Positions 46,690-58,689 of a stretch of DNA of 64,000 bases are shown here, one piece after another (position 1 is the stretch's first letter; each line of letters begins with the position of its first letter). A model generated the notes under the pieces. It did not search any database. It worked only from the letters and a program-made list of their open reading frames with translations, and was not told the origin of the DNA. A program made the position numbers and the translations under genes. This DNA is from Alectoria sarmentosa (Eukaryota; Ascomycota; Lecanoromycetes; Lecanorales; Parmeliaceae). The stretch covers positions 51,187 through 115,186 of the forward strand of contig WOGZ01000086.1 of assembly GCA_009733775.1 (NCBI GenBank). Direction: 5' to 3'.

Positions 46690-47030
46690 AGTAGATTTAC
46701 TAATAAAACTAATTTAACGTTATTTTTTATCTTTAAAATAATATTTAGCGATGCGGATATCGCTATTAAAAAAAAGAGAATAAAGTATTTTACGCATATT
46801 ATAATAACATCTATCTCCGCCGCAAAGAGCATTACGTCTTATAAATTTAACTTGACGTTACTTTTTATTTTTAAAACGATATTTAACGATATAAATATCG
46901 CTATTAAAAAGAGAAAAATAAAGTTCAATACACGTTTCGCAATAATATTCTTCTTTGTTATTAAAAGCAAAATTGCAAATAAAAATAATATAACTTTACT
47001 TTTTACTTATAAGAGAATATTAAATGAGAT
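46690..47030 (+). repeat. About 136-bp tandem repeat, two to three units
   Basis: Units starting near 46721, 46857 and 46993 share gttatttttta-type openings, tatcgctattaaaaa and the ataataacatctatctccgc segment. They are diverged by C/T and G/A differences as expected after RIP. Confidence 0.55.
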
Positions 47031-47984
47031 TCGTACGCTTGTAATAATAATATCTACTTCGTTAACAAATTCATCTTTTATATATTAAATTATTTCATCA
47101 CTCTCATTTATTTATTAAACGATAATATTCTATTTTATAATCGCTAATTTATATATGCGATATGCTTTATTAAATAAATCTATAATTATACGCATCATAA
47201 TTATATTTTTTATTATATTTATATAAAATCTATATAAGAAATTTTATAATAAGAAAAAACGAATCATTTTTATATCGAATAAAATTTTTAATTCTTCGAT
47301 CAAGCAATATGCGATTCGATAAAATATCGAATATACTATTTTTAAACGATTTGAATTCATCAAAAATCTTTTAAAAAGTACGTTTAAGTTTCGTTTTTCG
47401 CTATCATTAAAGACGATTGCTCAAAAACTTATTATTTTATAATAACATCATATAAAATTTATTAAGCATAACACTTTTATTAATATATGTATAAACGATA
47501 TTCGAAAACATATTATGTCGTCAATTAACCTCGCTGTCGCCGTTAAAACATTTATACGAATTCGTACTTTTATATTTCAATAAAGAAAATCATCGAAAAA
47601 CGCATATCAAGTTATACGACGTTTAAATAAAATTTAACGTTTACGACTCGAAAACACTCGAATTAATCAAATAATCACATTTTATAAATTTTTTTATAAT
47701 TTAAATATCAATATTGTATTATTAAAATATTAAATTGCGTTTATAATCATTATTTGCTTATTTTTACATTAATTTTCTTTATTTTTAAAGTTTTATAACG
47801 TTATAATAATATACTCGCGACGAGACTTTAATTAAATATTCGAAGAATCACGTCGTCGTCATCATCGTCGCCGAAAAAAAATGTTATTAAAACACGAAAA
47901 GTTTTTTATTTTTATTGACTTTTTAACAAGCTTGTATATATAGCGAGCGTCTTTTATAATATTAAAATAATGATGATATTATTA

Positions 47985-48240
47985 ATAACAAAAAGAGTTT
48001 ATATCGATTTATAACGCTAAAAGTTATCGTTATTAAAAGAGAAAAATAGTGTTACGAGCGTACTTTACTTTCTTTAACACATCACTTAACTTTATTCGAT
48101 TTAACGTGATCAAGAGATTTACATATAAACCTTTCTCTTTTATATATAATTTTCTAAACTTATTATTCTCGTTATATACATTTATATAATTTTAAACTTT
48201 ATATTAATTTTAACATTTTCGATATAAAAAAAATCTTTTT
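47985..48240 (+). repeat. LTR-like relic repeat, copy 3
   Basis: Best match to the 43255-43540 copy; it ends where plus-strand composition switches from C-over-G to G-over-C. Confidence 0.55.
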
Positions 48241-51200
48241 AATATTAATAAATTAATTATTTCAAATAATTCATTTATCTTTTATAAATAAAGAATATAT
48301 TTTAAAAATGTGATCTCGAATTTAATCGCTTTTTTTATAAAGACATTTAAACGTATTCATCGTTTAATATATATAAAAAAAAATCTTAAAAGCGATCTTT
48401 ATTCGTAATTATGTTATCATAAAACTTACGATCTTTTTCATTTTTATATAAAAGATCATTATCGTATAATATGATTTAAAAATATGTTTTTTGAGTTCGG
48501 CGTTTTATGTGTAAACTTTTTAAAGAGTTTTTTAATTTGCGTCGATTAGTTTTTTAATGCGTTGTTTAATTATCGAGAATAAATAATATTAATTGTTATT
48601 ATTATTTAATTATAAAATTTGTTTTGCAAATCGATTCGTCTTTTTATTATTTAAAACGTTTTCGTAAATTGCGATTTAATATAAAATAATTAATATATTC
48701 ATTTTTTTGAATTTGATTAATTGTCTTATAATTCTATTAAAAATATATTATTTTAATTATTTTTAAGAATTCTTCGTCGATTATATTACAATTTAATTAT
48801 TCGTTTAAATAATAAATGTTAAAAGTATTATGTCGATGATTATCTCGTACGTTATGTTTATGTCTTCGAGTTTTTTAAAATATACGATATAATGCTCGTT
48901 ATTTTCTAAATATTATATTTAAATCGTTTTAATTTAAAAAGTGTAAATTAAAATCTCAATTTAATTCTTTATGTCGTTATCGTCGATATATATATATAAA
49001 AATGTATAATTCGTATCGATGATTTTATTGTATTTTTTGATAAATTGTTTTCTACTTTTATATATTTTCATTATTAATAATTTTTATCATAAAAATGTGA
49101 TATATAAAATGCGTTTTTTTATTTGATTTTATGTTTATTATGTGTTAATTATGTTTTTAAATTACTTTAATGAACTTTTGAACTTTTTGCGTTTCGTGAT
49201 TGATTTTTGTTTTTCGTTTGTGATTTTTATAAACTTGATTATATCGTAATTAAGATAAGTTTGAAATCAAAAAATAATCTTTATGATGGTTTTTTTTAAA
49301 ATTAATTGCATTAAAAGTTAATAATATTCAATATTTAAGGTTATTTTTACGATATTTTTAAATTTATTTAAAATAATGCATATCGTTCTTTTTTATATAA
49401 TCTTAAAAATTTTAAAGATTTTCTTTTCTCGAAGTTTATATTTTATAATTAATGAAATATATTATATTACGCATTCGAACAATAATGTGAATAAAATCAT
49501 CTTTTGATATAACTTTTTCAAATTTTCGTATAAGATTTTCTACGTTAAATTAACGCAATTTGTTAATTCGTTAAGCTTTATAACAATTTTAATCTTTAAA
49601 AACTAAATATAATTTTTTCATTTTAAATCGAAATCAAATATAAAATTTAAAAATTTCGTCGTTTTATTCGATTCGACGATATAAGAATTTAAATTCAATT
49701 TTGCATTTAAGTTATTATTCGTTTTCTTTTTTATTGTTTTTTTCGTTTTCGATCAAAAATGTATTAATTAATATTTATTCAATTCGAATTTCGATTCGTA
49801 TGTTATTGTTTATCGTTTTATTTCGACGTGAATCTCTTTTAACGTTTTACAATTCGTTTGAATTATAAAATCTCTCATAAACACATTAACATCATCGATA
49901 TATATCGATATTAAATAATTTTTTTTTTGTATAAATCGACGATATTCGCATTATAAAATAAATAAAAAATGAAAGAAATAAGAGATTTTTAAGAGATTTT
50001 TATTTTAATATTATATCGAGATGATTTATTTTCGAGCATAACGATAATTGTGAGTTTATTATTTAAAAATCTTTTAATTTAATTAATAATTTTTTTGTTA
50101 ATATTTCGCTTATAAAGATTATATATTAATCGAGAATATGAAACGTTATCGAAAACGTCTTTCACGTTCAATATTAATAATAATATTATTTGATTATTCT
50201 CGAATTTTCAAATTTTATGCATTTTTTTTAATATTATATGAATTGCGTTCTCGATCGACGAGAATTTTCGTCTTTTTCTATATTTTTTAAAGAAAAATTA
50301 ATATTTTTTTATCAAATAACTCATTTTTATAACGATGATTTTTTTAAATTTCTTTTTCAGAATGCTAAAAAAAGCGATTAATCGATACGATTTGAATTAA
50401 ATATAATCGTCTTTTTTAAATTTTTTTAAAATCATCGTTTTTGAATAACGAAAATGTTTTAAATAATATTTTAATTTTAAGCATACGTTATAAATATGTT
50501 TCAATTATGTTTTTATATATGAGAGAACGAATTGCAATATTCGAAAGATTAATTCATTTTCGCTTATAACTTTATTGAAATGATTTATAAATATTATTTA
50601 TTTGAGTTCTTTGATTATAATAAATAAAAACTCTTTCGATAACGAATATTAATATTTTTCAAAGTTTTTCAAATCGGTTTATTTCGTTTAAGAAAAGAAG
50701 TTATGTTTTAAAAGATTCATTTTTTTTTTGATTTCGATAATTATGATATTATTTGATTTCGCAAATTTTAAAACAAAAATCGAGTTTTTTATTTATTCGT
50801 TTTTGATTTACTTTTTGAATTTTCGAAGCTTTTTATCGTTATCGCATTCGTCCACATATTGTTTTCAATTATCGATTTTTTTATTTTTAATAATTCTCTT
50901 TTTAACGTTATGAGCATTATTCAATTTTATTTTATTTTAACGATTTCGAATTTATTATCAAATTCTTTCAAATCTTTTAATCTCTTTTATAACGTTTTTA
51001 TTTTTTTGATTCATAAATAACCTAAATTTTGAGATAATTATATTAATTGAGATAATTTTAATAATTGTTTTTATTAAAATCATAATCAATCATTGTATTT
51101 AATTGTTTAGTTTTTCGATGTCTTTGATTAATTCGAAATGTTTTAATAAGATAATTTTCAATTTGTTAAAAAATGTCTTTTTTTTCATTTTTTTTCAATT

Positions 51201-54200
51201 TCGAACCTTTTTAAAAAACGTAAATTAAATGTTTCGATTCAATTTCGTGAGAAGCGTTTTATAATTTGAATCGAAATTTAATTTTTTGATAATATCGCAT
51301 TTGATTATAATGTTTACGATGTTCATCGTAATAAAAATGAGATTTATAATTATAATTTCGCTTTTTTTTCTCGATTTGAAAATAATTATGTTTTTTAAAA
51401 TAAGAAATTAAAGTCTCGTTTTATTAATTATATTAATCAATTAATTAACTTTCATATATTAATGTTTTTCGAAATCGATTTATAATAAATGATGTAAATT
51501 GAAATCGTTTATTATAAAATGTTCATCGATCGTATTTTTTGCGATCGCGATTTGAAAGATGTTTAATGTTGAAATTTTTAAATAATCTCTAATTTTTATT
51601 AATTTATATCTTCGAAAATAAGCTTTTTATCTTTAAAAAAAAATACGTTATAAATATTATAAATATATAAAATCTTTTATTTTAATTTTTGAGATTTTAA
51701 AATAATTATCATTAAATTCCCGTTATGAATTTAAAAATATTATTTGTTTATAAAAATTTTGATATTTATATAAATGCATATTTTAATTCTTTCGTTTTTT
51801 CGATTTAAATAACATATATAAAAATTTGAGGACGCTGAATGATGAATTTAATTTTTTTTAAAATGTTTTTAAGATTTTTAAATAATAATGATATCGTATT
51901 TGAAAATTGTGAGTTTTTAAAACAATAAAATTATAACGTTTATTAACTTATCGACGTTATATTAAAATATTCGTAATCTCGATTTTTGTGTTCTTGATAA
52001 TGATTTTTTTCGTTATAATTTTATTAAAAATCTTCGTTAAATGAGATGTTTTCGATTGAAATGTTATTAAACGAAATATCGTTAAATTTTTAAACGTTTT
52101 GAATGATTTTATCGCTTGATATGATAAAAACTCTTCGATTTATCAATTTATGAAAATTTGAATTGAAATTGAAACTTTCATCGATATTTTTAAAAAATGC
52201 GATATAATTATCGCGAGCTTTTTTTTATATAAAGATCTTTTTTGCGTTTATAAATTTATGAAATAAGGAATTTAAGATTTTGTTAATTTATTTTTTAATG
52301 AATTTATTTATGATAAATGATTTTTTTTTTTTTATTCGTCGCTTTTTTGCTCTTCGTGAATAAAATTTCGAAATTTTAAAACGTGAAAAATGTGATCTCA
52401 AATGATATATCTTTTTTAAGATTTTCGAAATTAAAAACCCTTTTTTATATCGTTAAAGGCGTTCGAAAAATCGTTTCGTTATTATTTTTTTATTTATGAT
52501 AATGATCTTTATTAAGTAATATCAGCGAATTTCTCGCGATAATCTTTCGTTTTCTTAAATCAATCGTTTTTCACGATTTATTTGATTTTTGAGAAATTGC
52601 GAATTGAGATGAAGAAACGTTTATATTCATTATTATTATAATTTTCGTGATAAAAATTTCTTATAATATCATTATTAATTGATTAAGAGATTCAAAAAAT
52701 TATATTATTAAAATTTCGATAATCATAATTTTTGAGATGGGCTTTAAGATGAGTAAAGTCACGTTCATTATTATTATAATCTTATTTGATTTCGATTTTT
52801 TCGTTAATTTCTTTACGCGAGGTTTTTTGATCTTTGCGAATTAAAATGCGTTTTTAATTTATAATATAATATCGTTTATAGAATTTTGTAATAAACTTTC
52901 GTTATTTTATAATTAATGTTTATTATTTTCAAAATAAAAAATTTAAGATTTTCATTTCTTTTCGATTGTTTTTTTAACGATGTTTTTGATTTTTTGATAA
53001 ATGAGTTAAAAAGCCTTATATTAATCTTAACAATTAACGCATTTGAATTTAAAACCTTGTTTTTAATATTTTTCGTATTCGCGAATATCGTGTTCTTAAG
53101 CGCAATGCGCACAAATTGATGTTTTATATTCGCATAAAAAGATAATGTGATCAAATCTTTGATATCGAAAGCATTTAATAATTTTGTTTATTCGAATATA
53201 TTTTTCATAATTATAATGTTCGTTCTCGTTTTTGATTTTTTAATTTAAACTTTCAATTTAAATGACATTTACGTGATATAAATTTGAAAATTCCGCTATA
53301 ATCGTCGAGACTTTAATTATTAAATTCTTGATTTTGTTTTTATTTAATTAATCGATATATCGAATATCTGTCTCGAAAATCTTATAAACGTTTAATTTAA
53401 TAATAATTTTGATAAGCGTCTCGATATTCTTCGAGAATTAATACATTTTAATAAAGATGTTATAAATAATTATATCGAAAATAAAAATTAAAATAAACGC
53501 GTTTTTATCAAAATACGTTATTTATTTTTTGACTTCTTTGACGTTTTTCAAGATTTCGACGCCCTTTTAAATTTTCATCAAAAATTAAAGATTTTTAAAT
53601 CGTAATTGTTTGAAAACTTCGATTTTTGCAATCTTGAATATAAAATATATTTTTAAACGTGTTTTAATATAATTTTATAATTGCTTAAAAATATTAATAT
53701 GTAATCTTTAAACGATTTCTTTATCTTTGATTTTAATAATAATTTAACGATTTTTTTTGTTTTTTAATTCGAGAAATGAGATTAATTATAAAAAATATAA
53801 TAATATTATATTTTGAAAAAATGATGAAAAGGCGATTGATAAATCTTTCGTTTATACTTTTAATGAGTTATAATTTTTAAAAACGATTATATAAATAAAA
53901 TATTTCATAATTATAACGTCACCTTTAATGCGTTTAATAAATTATTTTAAACGTTACATAATAACGAGAAATTCTTTATTGTTCGATTGATCGATTATTT
54001 TTATAATCATTGAAGATATTATGCGAAGCAAAGTCTCGATAACGACACGAAATATATTTTCATAAAAATCGTTAAGCTCATTTTTAATATGTTTAAAAAT
54101 GATATTAAATATATTTTACGTGAATAAAAGTTGTTTATTAATGAATAAAGACTTATAATTCGTGGGAATTTATAATTATTTTGATTTATCATTTTTCGTT

Positions 54201-54337
54201 ATAATAAACCGTGAGAAAAAAGGCGACGGTAGGGTATAAGAGTCACGAAGACTATAAATGTAACAATAGTATTCGGAATCTAATTACGTGGTGATTATTG
54301 TGGCATTTAAAATCGTTTTGATGATGATGATGATGAT

Positions 54338-54351
54338 ACGCCAGGGCTAGT
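54338..54351 (+). repeat. Flanking 14-mer Y, right copy
   Basis: ACGCCAGGGCTAGT, identical to 39930-39943. Here it lies only about 10 bp before repeat X, whereas on the left it lies about 400 bp after X. A (GAT)n microsatellite precedes it. Confidence 0.7.
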
Positions 54352-54361
54352 AGCGAATATG

Positions 54362-54439
54362 TTGCGAGGATGGTAATTACCTCGCTTGATTAGCCTATAG
54401 AATACTACTAGTGCAGCCACAATCGGAGCATGTGGGTCC
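54362..54439 (+). repeat. Flanking repeat X, right copy
   Basis: Begins ttgcgaggatggtaatt and ends gcatgtgggtcc. It matches 39463-39531 with G-to-A-like differences and about 9 extra bases. Confidence 0.8.
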
Positions 54440-55062
54440 CGCAGATTTGTCGGCCATGGTGGATACCAAATGGCGACAGGCCTCACAAACCCGACAACAA
54501 GTATATCATAAAGTTCACATGCTCTCGTAGAGAAGTTGAAGTCAATACGACGTTTTTGTGAGATAGAGAATGAGTTGCAAGATACAATCCATGACTTGAC
54601 TACTTACTTCTAAAACATGTTTTAACAGATTAATCGGCTCCGAAAAACACGAATTAGACATTATGGACTATATATACACTAGGTAAGAGGATAAGCTGTG
54701 CTCAGTCAGCTCTGAATGGAATGCTGTGATATAACAGAGAAATTTGTTTCCGAGCTTGAGATGTGCAGACCTTGTAAAGACAAAAATCTATCTAAGGTAC
54801 TTATACATCTTCAATGGATATTTTTCTCATGGAGAAGCGATGCGGTGAAGTGCAACTTCGCGCATTGTCCTCGTCAATGAAATTAAAGTGCAGGCTCGGA
54901 GCCGGAAATGCAAGCAAGTGTGGATCGTGGCGAAGAGCGAAAACCGTTATGTACAAGCCATAACAAATTAATGAAAGGAACCCCAAGACATGGGGGGGAC
55001 GTGTGTACTACAATTAATTGTTATATAGCTGACAAAAACGACGACACTCCTTCTCCATACGT
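54440..55062. other. Intergenic, no gene seen
   Basis: Normal-GC sequence between the right flanking repeat and the dehydrogenase pseudogene. Only short frames; nothing recognised. Confidence 0.4.
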
Positions 55063-55806
55063 TCAGTAAGTCGCACCAGACTGTATGCCAAGTCTGCCTC
55101 CATCGATAACATGGATCGTGCCGGAGCAGTACCCGCTCGCCTCTGAAGCGAAAATATGAAATCGTACCCGCCATCTCCTCATCGCGGCCTGCGCGCCCAA
55201 GCGGCCGAATGGTCTTTTCCATTCCACCCTCGACCGTCATGTCCTTTTCGCCCAGAGACGGCTTGCATCATTTCTGAAGGGAAGACTGAAATCGATGTGA
55301 TATCCACGGTTAGCGAGACTGTGTTGAAGATCATTAGGTATAGCTTCTACGCTATTTATTTCGGTATACTTCGCTGGGTAACATGGTCTTCCCTGAATGT
55401 CTTAATGTCATATCTCGCAATTCGGGTGAGCGCCCCGCCCGGGGGAGTGTTGGGTAAGGGGTGGGGGGGGGGCTGGGTGTCTTGAAACAGAGTTCTTGGA
55501 ACTTTGAGCGAAGAGAAAACCATGAGGGAAGTAAATGGGAAGAGGGTCCTATGCTCCCTATAAATCTCGCAGCGATCAGGATTCAGAAGAACGAATATTT
55601 CGAGAAATAATCAAAAACCACTTACTTCCCGGCGTCAATCCATTGACCCTAACCCTCCAGTGGATCAAAAGGCTCGCCAGACTCTTGACCAAATGCGTCA
55701 CCGCGGCTTTACTGGTCGTATAAGCCCAGCCCGAGTGGGCCCAGAATGTGATAAATTTCACATCGAAGTTCACGATCAACCGTGCCACAATCGTACGGAG
55801 ATTCAT
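55063..55806 (-). pseudogene. Short-chain dehydrogenase/reductase pseudogene
   Basis: The minus strand retains the SDR active-site region (GWAYTTSKAAVTHLVKSLA, the YxxxK motif) followed by RVRVNGLTPG and a good gtaagt donor. About 300 nt downstream there is FPSEMMQAV, then in another frame GGMEKTI and PLGRAGRDEEMAGTI, then in a third frame ASEASGYCSGTIHVIDGG and a stop. In family members these segments are contiguous in one frame, so at least two indels disrupt the gene. The Rossmann N-terminus with TGxxxGIG was not found upstream. It lies about 0.8 kb from the AT-rich block. An alternative with several unusual introns is unlikely because the last frame change occurs within a run of conserved residues. 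Confidence 0.65.
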
Positions 55807-57664
55807 CCATCAGGGCCAGAGGTCGGCCTATGCAACCATAGGGATCTGCACAAGGGAATCAGAGAACGGTTTAAACATATGCTAGCTCTGTGTACTCTGA
55901 CATACCGGGTGCCCAAGCAGACCTTTCCTTTCTCAAGTTCGGGTACAGATACCAACCTTCAGGTACAAATTCGCTCGCGCGTGTGTGTGTATGGAGTTCT
56001 CTGTAGTCGTCTTTTGCATAATGAATGCATTTAACGCGGTTGAATTAAATCACGCGCGGTGCACGTGCAACTCTGACGCAACACGGCAATTTCAATATCG
56101 AGAGATTGGATTGCCAATTGGAATAGCATGTCATTTTCGATTAACGTCATTAGCTTGGAGAACGAGGAGGGTCAGAAAGTTTGGATGTTGTTCTTCTTTT
56201 ACGGTTCATCAGCGATGAGCGATGGCCAGAAACTTGATATGAAATGTTAAATGTAATGAATGGCAATTTGTTAGTCAATAGGCTGTGCACTCTTGAAATT
56301 GCGCAAACGGTCTTAGGTACATCTGACGGCTCGAGTGTCTCAGACCTGAAGAGTACAACGCTTACTCTCATTGAGGGACGTGTTTAGTAGTGAAGATGGG
56401 TTGGGATGTGATAGGTTTAGTTCGAGCAGTATTTCTTAAAGGAATCCGGATAATCTGTGCATCTCAGACTCCTTGAATGGCTGGAGGAGAGAACGACCAG
56501 CTTAGCAACACAGTCCAGCAATACGAGCCACACGTTCAGCGCTGCATTCCCAAATTGAGGGCCGCCGAGCTTGACGGCTGCAGTATATTGTACTCGGAAG
56601 ACAGGGCACGGCAGGCATCGTTGTGTCCCTTCCCCCAGGCATATGTGGATCGCAAAGATGAAAGTTCTCAAGGTGCATCGACCGCTGACTGGGTGACAGC
56701 GGCCTTTCAGTGCGTACTCAATTTTAAAATCACTGGGAATATTGTTGATGTGAATTAGTACAATTTGTGGGATGTAACAGTGATCGTGGTGGATACGAGT
56801 GTGGGTGAGGATTAAGGATGGTACGGGCTGTTGAAAGGAAGTCATCACGTCGAGAACTAGGATTGTCAAGGTAAATTGACTTATGTGTGGATCATTGGGG
56901 GCGCGAGCTTTGATGGATAGGTCTCCAATCTTAGGCGGGAGCTCTTGTTGGGCAACAATGTCAACAGTTTTGATGAAGGATGGTTGCTGTAGCATGTTTT
57001 GGGCCTTGAATTTCTAAGACAGGTAACGCCATCTCATTGGCTGTCGCGCGAAAAACAAGGCAGCACCCACAAGGTCACTGTCTTTCAATGGTTTATGGAT
57101 AGTGAATCAGATCGTGTCGACTCGGCTTTGCAGCAGACACGGTGTCAATACCGTCTGGGCTTGACAAATCACGGGGCTGGAAATCTCATGTCGTTACCGC
57201 TGAATCCATCTCGGCCCCTCAAAATATTTTGGAAGAAACGTCTCTTTTCACCCTGGGTCAAGTAACGGTCACAGATCACACTGCAGCTTCATATGGATAA
57301 ATACTTGAAGAGAACACTCCCGTAACGAGCTTGTCTTCTTAGTCTTTGGACCTTCTATGTAAAGAACTGCTCTCCTCGGTACGATTTCGAACGAGTGTCC
57401 CCCTAGAGAAGAGTAGGCGTATGGCCAGGTTCCTTTTGACGGCTATCCGAGGTAGAATAGCCGCTGCCTGAGCATCATTCTGAACTCTCGTCCTGGAGCC
57501 ATTGCAGTCGCCGAAAACGACGTTTCGGTTCTAGGTCGAGCCGCTTCTCTGTGACCTCAGACATTGAGAATATAAAGTGACCAGGCCATCCTCTGCATTT
57601 GGATCGGTGCGTACGAGTGAGTGGTGGCAGGTGAAGATACTACCAATGAAGTCTCGTCGAAGTT
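55807..57664. other. Gene-poor interval
   Basis: Open frames of 192 codons (minus, 56417-56995) and 93 codons (plus, 56477-56758) overlap. Neither has a recognised motif, and their mutual overlap means at most one can be real. A plus-strand ATG at 56477 has a reasonable context. No call made. Confidence 0.35.
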
Positions 57665-58689
57665 TCAGTCAAACAAACTAGGTAGGTCCTCAGCTATGTG
57701 ACAATTCTTTCTGTCTTCGTCCTCGCGAGGTTCTTTTTTGGTCCTGCAGCTGACCTCTGCTTTGCTGAGATTTTTGAGGACCATAGGGTCCAACGTGGTC
57801 ATGCTACAAGTAGTCCTTATAAATCGATTGACTACCGGTGGTGGAGCAGTCCAGGCTTGGTTCCTCTTTTGGAGTTGCTTCGCAACCCACGGACAGGAGC
57901 CTTTGTCAACGCTGTTGTGATTTGTCGTAACCACTTTGATATGTGCAAGCTCGCTCTTGATTAAAAGTAGGAAGTCGCGATCGCGATCAAAAGACGGGCT
58001 GCGTATGCTTTTTATTGATTTAAGCGGTATGGTCGTACAAGATGTAGGAGTCCATTCCTTATCCTCTAGGATAAGCTCAACTGACTGTAGTGCTCGCAGC
58101 CGCTTGAGAATCTGTGGTATCAGACCTTCCATGAAGAGCATGATCATGCGGTCACTCATCTCGATGCTTACTTCTCTCAGCCGCTCTTGGCCAGGATGCG
58201 TCTGGGAGATCAAGTCAAGGCAGTCCAGTGAGGAGGCGTAGGATCTTTTGTCTCGTGGCATATCCTTCAGGATGCTCCAACGCGAATTTTCGAGGTCTTT
58301 TGCGAATATCTGGGTATTGGAAGTCAGCGACGCGTTATTCTGTTGCTGGCACACATACCGATCCTCTGGAAGCATGCTCAGACTCCGCCCGAACTATGTG
58401 GACTTTCCGATGAAGCTTAAAACTGTTCTCTCCGTACAGAATGCCAAGCGACACGTCCGAGAGATACTTCGAAGCCCTCAAGATTCCGAGACTCCCAAAA
58501 CCCCAGCTCTCTTTAGATTTGGAGTCGAGAGGACAAAGCTGAATGGAGAACTGGCGGCGTAGGAGATGTCGTAGAATATCTACCTGGATCTCCATAGGCA
58601 TGCTTTCGAGGTTCGGCTTTCCTGAAGGCGGTCGCCGGTCAGCTCATTCATCGGCGGGGACTGCCGTCGGATGACTCACCGTGGTCCAT
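57665..58689 (-). CDS. F-box-like protein, family member 2
   Basis: Three exons: 58689-58680, 58621-58359 and 58309-57665, giving 305 aa. Exon 1 is only ten bases (M-D-H plus one base) before a gtgagt donor. Exon 2 carries the F-box-like core LESMPMEIQVDILRHLL ... LGILRASKYLSDVSLGILYGENSF. Exon 3 carries the family C-terminal region: CLDLISQTHPGQERLREVSIE, ILKRLRALQSVELIL, ELAHIKVV and QKRNQAWTAPP. Introns are 58 and 49 nt. Exon structure and phases match members 3 and 4. Expected role: substrate-recruiting F-box protein, though the target-binding half resembles no LRR or WD domain I can name. Confidence 0.7.

Larger units (their letters stand above)
40078..54240. repeat. 14 kb AT-rich, RIP-like degenerated repeat block
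   Basis: Composition changes abruptly near 40078 and returns near 54240. The block is almost entirely A/T with scattered CG dinucleotides. No reading frame exceeds about 92 codons over 14 kb and all are AT-composition artefacts. CpG is retained while CpA/TpG look depleted in many lines (for example 50101-50160: about five CpG, no CpA, one TpG). This fits RIP, which converts CpA to TpA in duplicated DNA. Relic repeats inside include LTR-like copies, a roughly 136-bp tandem array and a duplication with a 1.9-kb offset. The source elements are not identifiable at sequence level. Confidence 0.85.

Noticed and set aside
40078..54240. Short frames of 60-92 codons inside the AT-rich block
   Set aside because: Composition dominated by F, I, K, N and L, as expected for AT-rich non-coding DNA; no domain motifs and no splice structure.
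40078..54240. Block interpreted as a mitochondrial insertion or centromere
   Set aside because: No recognisable mitochondrial gene or tRNA, and the diverged direct repeats fit RIPped transposons better. A regional centromere cannot be fully excluded without chromatin data.
56417..56995. 192-codon minus-strand frame
   Set aside because: No family resemblance, overlaps an equally open plus frame, and shows no splice or start support.
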